Positions 5,733 to 8,120 of a stretch of DNA of 8,120 nucleotides are shown here, one piece after another; within the stretch, counting starts at the first letter, position 1, and each line of letters starts with the position of its first letter. The DNA comes from Bacillota bacterium. Its GTDB lineage: Bacteria > Bacillota > Clostridia > Lachnospirales > Lachnospiraceae. The position numbers and the translations under genes are program-made. The notes beneath the pieces are model-generated. The model did not search any database, was not told the DNA's origin, and saw nothing but the letters and a program-made list of their open reading frames with translations. The stretch is taken from contig JAEYXC010000242.1 of the NCBI GenBank assembly GCA_023428655.1, positions 1-8,120 of the forward strand, in the 5' to 3' direction.

Positions 5733-7931
5733 ATGGAAAAGAATTTCGATAAAACAATAAGAAAGTTCAATTCACGAATGCAAGCAAAATTATTGCTTGT
5801 ATTTTGTGTTATTACTCTGCTGTTAGTTGTTTTGATGGGACGATTAATCTACATCATGCAGACCAAGGGTGATAAATATGCAAAACATGTGCTCTCCAGA
5901 GAGACCTATGTCAGCTCAGTTTTACCCTATAAAAGAGGTGATATTACGGATCGTAACGGAACAATTCTGGCACGGAGCGAGCTTCAGTATAAGCTAATCC
6001 TTGATCCCAAAAGGTTATTACTTAATGAGGATTGTATTCCCGTTACCTTAAACGCCCTTGTAGATAATTTTGGAATCGATGCAGAAACAGTTCGAGCAAT
6101 ATTGACCGACGAGGTGAAGTCAAAAAGTCAATATGTTATTCTACAGAAAAATGTGAAATATGATACAGTGAAGGCATATGAAGCATATGTAGAGAACTTT
6201 AATAAAACGAAAAAGAAAGAGGATAAAACTAGTATTATCGGAGTCTGGTTTGAAGAGGAGTATGTTCGCAGTTATCCTTATTCTAGCCTGGCCTGTGATA
6301 TACTTGGCTTTACCTCTGCAGATAATACCGGATTCTGGGGTATTGAAGAATATTATAACGATGAACTTAATGGTACCAATGGCAGAGAATATGGTTATTA
6401 TGATTCGAATTTGAACATTGAACGAATCGTGAAGAAGGCGGTTAATGGAAATAATATAGTAAGCACCATAGATATCAATGCACAACGAATTATTCAGGAA
6501 CACATTAAGCAGTTTAATACGGAGTTTGGCAGTAAGAACATCGGTGTTCTAGTTATGAATCCGAATAACGGAGAAATCATTGCCATGGCCTCCAATCAAG
6601 AATATGACTTGAATAATCCGAGAAATTTGGACGGCATTATTGATGCAGCAACGCTCTCATCAATGACGGAGGAGCAGAAGACAGAAGCACTGAATTCGTT
6701 ATGGAAAAATGATATTATCACCAGTAGCTTTGAGCCCGGATCCACCTTTAAGCCGGTTACGATTGCCGCAGGACTGGAGGAAGGCCTACTTATCGAAGAG
6801 GATACTTTTTATTGCGACGGTGCAGAGGATATTAACGGCGTACATATTAAGTGTAGCAGGGTGCAAGGCCATGGTCAGCTGACCCTGGGAGAAACCCTGA
6901 TGTTTTCCTGCAATGATGCGCTGATGCAGATTGTCTCGAAGGAAGGCAGAGATATCTTCCATCAATATCAGACTGGATTGGGCTTCGGTAAGAAGACGGG
7001 GATCGATCTTCCCGGTGAAGCATCAGGTATAACAATGGCTCTGGATGCTCTGAACCCGATTGAGCTGGCAACCAACAGCTTTGGACAGGCGTTTAATGTA
7101 ACAATGGTTCAAATGGCTGCTGCATACTCCTCCTTGGTTAACGGAGGCAATTACTACCAGCCCCATATTGCGAAGAAAATCGTTAATGAAAATGGTGCTA
7201 CGGTAAAGGAATTTGGAGAATTATTAGTACGACAGACGGTGTCAGAAAAGACATCCGAATTTATACAAAAAGCAATGTATCAGACAGTAGAAGCAGGTAC
7301 TGCCGGTGGAGCGAAGGTCGAGGGTTATGCCATTGGCGGAAAAACAGGAACAGCGCAAAAGCTTCCCCGAGACGCTAAGACCTATGTAGTATCCTTTTTG
7401 GGATCCGTTCCTGCTATCAATCCTGAAATTGTAATTTATGTAATGATTGATGAACCACAGAATGTGGAGAAGCAGGCAGACAGCTCCATTGCAACAAAGT
7501 TTGCCAGCCGAATCATGAAGCAGCTCCTTCCTGCACTTGGAATTTTCCCGGAAGGTGACATAGACTATCTTCTTCCTTCCGATGAAGAGAGCACAGAGAG
7601 TACGGATCCGAGTCAAACCTTACCCGAAGGGAATCAGACGGAGCCTTCGACGGATGATGGCGCTTCCAATGAATCGGACACAGAAGCAACGGCTCCAAGG
7701 AATACGGAATCGGAGGATGATTCGCAGGATAGTGGTGCACCGGAGGATAGTGGTGCTCCGGAGGATACGGATGAATCGCAGGACACTGGTGAACCGACGG
7801 GTGATGGAACGGATGATCCTCTGGATGGGCAAGAAGATATGCCTACAACCCAGGGGAATGAAGAGCTGCCGGAGGATGGGATGGAACCGCTATCCACAGA
7901 AGAGGAATTTAATCCGGATGCCCTGGAATAA
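5733..7931 (+). CDS. Class B penicillin-binding protein (FtsI/PBP2B-like septal transpeptidase)
   Basis: A 732-residue membrane-anchored peptidoglycan DD-transpeptidase that cross-links septal wall, expected to act with FtsW and the FtsL/DivIC/FtsQ complex. Layout: short basic cytoplasmic N-terminus, one membrane anchor at about 19-41, PBP dimerisation/pedestal domain at about 55-245 with RGDITDRNG at 68-76, then a transpeptidase domain at about 265-605. All three catalytic motifs are present: STFK with nucleophile Ser337 and Lys340, SCN at 392-394, and KTG at 537-539 within GGKTGTAQK. Residues 616-732 form an acidic low-complexity tail with about 41 Asp/Glu and one basic residue, and no PASTA domains, unlike B. 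subtilis PBP2B and SpoVD. The ribosome binding site GAGG (5720-5723) is nine bases before ATG. Position after the FtsL-like gene matches pbpB/ftsI; the following gene may be a second PBP, so a spoVD-type role cannot be excluded. I leave the symbol blank for that reason. Confidence 0.93.
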   Translation: MEKNFDKTIRKFNSRMQAKLLLVFCVITLLLVVLMGRLIYIMQTKGDKYAKHVLSRETYVSSVLPYKRGDITDRNGTILARSELQYKLILDPKRLLLNEDCIPVTLNALVDNFGIDAETVRAILTDEVKSKSQYVILQKNVKYDTVKAYEAYVENFNKTKKKEDKTSIIGVWFEEEYVRSYPYSSLACDILGFTSADNTGFWGIEEYYNDELNGTNGREYGYYDSNLNIERIVKKAVNGNNIVSTIDINAQRIIQEHIKQFNTEFGSKNIGVLVMNPNNGEIIAMASNQEYDLNNPRNLDGIIDAATLSSMTEEQKTEALNSLWKNDIITSSFEPGSTFKPVTIAAGLEEGLLIEEDTFYCDGAEDINGVHIKCSRVQGHGQLTLGETLMFSCNDALMQIVSKEGRDIFHQYQTGLGFGKKTGIDLPGEASGITMALDALNPIELATNSFGQAFNVTMVQMAAAYSSLVNGGNYYQPHIAKKIVNENGATVKEFGELLVRQTVSEKTSEFIQKAMYQTVEAGTAGGAKVEGYAIGGKTGTAQKLPRDAKTYVVSFLGSVPAINPEIVIYVMIDEPQNVEKQADSSIATKFASRIMKQLLPALGIFPEGDIDYLLPSDEESTESTDPSQTLPEGNQTEPSTDDGASNESDTEATAPRNTESEDDSQDSGAPEDSGAPEDTDESQDTGEPTGDGTDDPLDGQEDMPTTQGNEELPEDGMEPLSTEEEFNPDALE
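7728..7799 (+). repeat. 18-bp tandem repeats encoding the acidic PBP tail
   Basis: Units 7728-7745 and 7746-7763 are identical except for one third-position base and both encode DSGAPE. Two degenerate in-frame units follow, 7764-7781 (DTDESQ) and 7782-7799 (DTGEPT). The 18-bp period preserves the frame, so copy-number change would lengthen or shorten the tail by six residues without breaking the gene. Confidence 0.8.
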
Positions 7932-7961
7932 TACAGGATATTATACTTGCTGATAGGAAGA

Positions 7962-8029
7962 TCGTAACTGTTCAGCCGTAGGCCAGGTTTCATATCATAC
8001 TAGAAATTTGTATGGCTGAACTGTTACGA
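7962..8029 (+). repeat. Long imperfect inverted repeat (hairpin) after the PBP gene
   Basis: Positions 7962-7980 pair with 8011-8029 over 19 positions with one T-T mismatch (7969/8022) and one G-T pair (7978/8013). Pairing then resumes after a three-base bulge (7981-7983): CAGGTTTC 7984-7991 with GAAATTTG 8003-8010, including two G-T pairs, leaving an 11-base loop. No T-run follows on either strand, so it is not a canonical intrinsic terminator. It lies 30 bases after the PBP stop, in the gap before the next gene. It could be an mRNA stability or attenuation element or the remains of a small dispersed palindromic repeat. Confidence 0.7.
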
Positions 8030-8086
8030 AAATCGAATAATCATAACTTGTTTGTAATAAAATGAAACAATAGATGAATTAAGGTT

Positions 8087-8120
8087 ATGATGATAATGGC
8101 GAGAAGTAGGACCTATAACA
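8087..8120 (+). CDS. Start of next gene, possibly the second dcw penicillin-binding protein (cut by window end)
   Basis: Three in-frame ATGs at 8087, 8090 and 8096 open a frame that stays open to the window's end, reading MMIMARSRTYN. AAGG (8081-8084) is the only ribosome binding site candidate, with spacing 5 to ATG 8090 and 11 to ATG 8096. MARSRTYN-type basic N-termini are common for membrane-anchored division proteins. In Firmicutes dcw clusters a second class B PBP (spoVD-like) usually follows the first. Only about 11 codons are visible, so both the existence of the gene and its product are inference from context. Confidence 0.4.
   Translation, partial: MMIMARSRTYN

Noticed and set aside
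6141..6503. 120-codon frame on the - strand inside the PBP gene
   Set aside because: It overlaps the conserved pedestal region of the PBP, is hydrophobic in the way antisense of Asn/Glu-rich coding often is, and has no recognisable motif.
7582..7993. Long open frames in the other + frame and on the - strand across the PBP tail (Arg-rich and Ser-rich proteins)
   Set aside because: They mirror the repetitive acidic codons of the PBP tail. The tail is in frame with a complete transpeptidase, and neither alternative shows a domain or a supported start.
8048..8076. TTGTTT-17-TAGATG as a promoter for the gene at the window end
   Set aside because: Both hexamers match the consensus poorly, and an AT-rich gap gives such pairs easily.
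1..8120. Search for a novel defence, mobile or biosynthetic system
   Set aside because: All supported genes belong to well-known core families in a familiar order, with no integrase, transposase, toxin-antitoxin pair, direct-repeat array or composition change evident by eye.

Overview
The window is a stretch of core, vertically inherited chromosome from a low-GC Gram-positive bacterium. The gene content and order point to the Clostridia, and the style of the proteins suggests a Lachnospiraceae-like organism; the family assignment is inference. Every full-length gene is on the + strand. I see no mobile element, CRISPR array, tRNA or rRNA gene, and no sign of a defence or accessory island.

Region 1 (1-3179) is the end of one housekeeping transcription unit. 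It holds the 3' end of rpe (ribulose-phosphate 3-epimerase), thiN (thiamine pyrophosphokinase), ychF (universally conserved P-loop ATPase) and lgt (prolipoprotein diacylglyceryl transferase). The rpe-thiN pair is the tail of the Firmicutes prpC-prkC-rsgA-rpe-thiN cluster. Short gaps link rpe to thiN and ychF to lgt. A strong intrinsic terminator at 3318-3368 closes the unit.

Region 2 (3369-3548) is the control region of the division and cell-wall (dcw/mra) cluster. It has a good sigma-A-type promoter (TTGATA-17-TAGAAT), then three AAGTGG-type boxes spaced exactly 10 bp apart plus a fourth 21 bp further on. These look like MraZ operator boxes just downstream of the predicted transcription start. 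A leader stem-loop and a possible 15-codon leader ORF sit between the boxes and mraZ.

Region 3 (3549-8120) is the start of the dcw cluster: mraZ (autoregulator), rsmH/mraW (16S rRNA C1402 methyltransferase), a divergent FtsL-type bitopic coiled-coil protein, and a class B penicillin-binding protein in the ftsI/pbpB position. The last has an unusual 117-residue acidic C-terminal tail in place of PASTA domains. The first codons of another gene, probably the second dcw PBP, run off the window's end. The gaps flanking the FtsL-like gene and following the PBP (about 145-165 bp each) are longer than usual for this compact cluster and contain inverted repeats; the one at 7962-8029 is the most striking.

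Together, region 3 encodes regulation and execution of septal peptidoglycan synthesis, while lgt in region 1 supplies lipoprotein maturation. I find no undescribed system. The points most worth checking are the MraZ operator with its leader, the acidic PBP tail with internal 18-bp repeats, and the long imperfect hairpin after the PBP gene.
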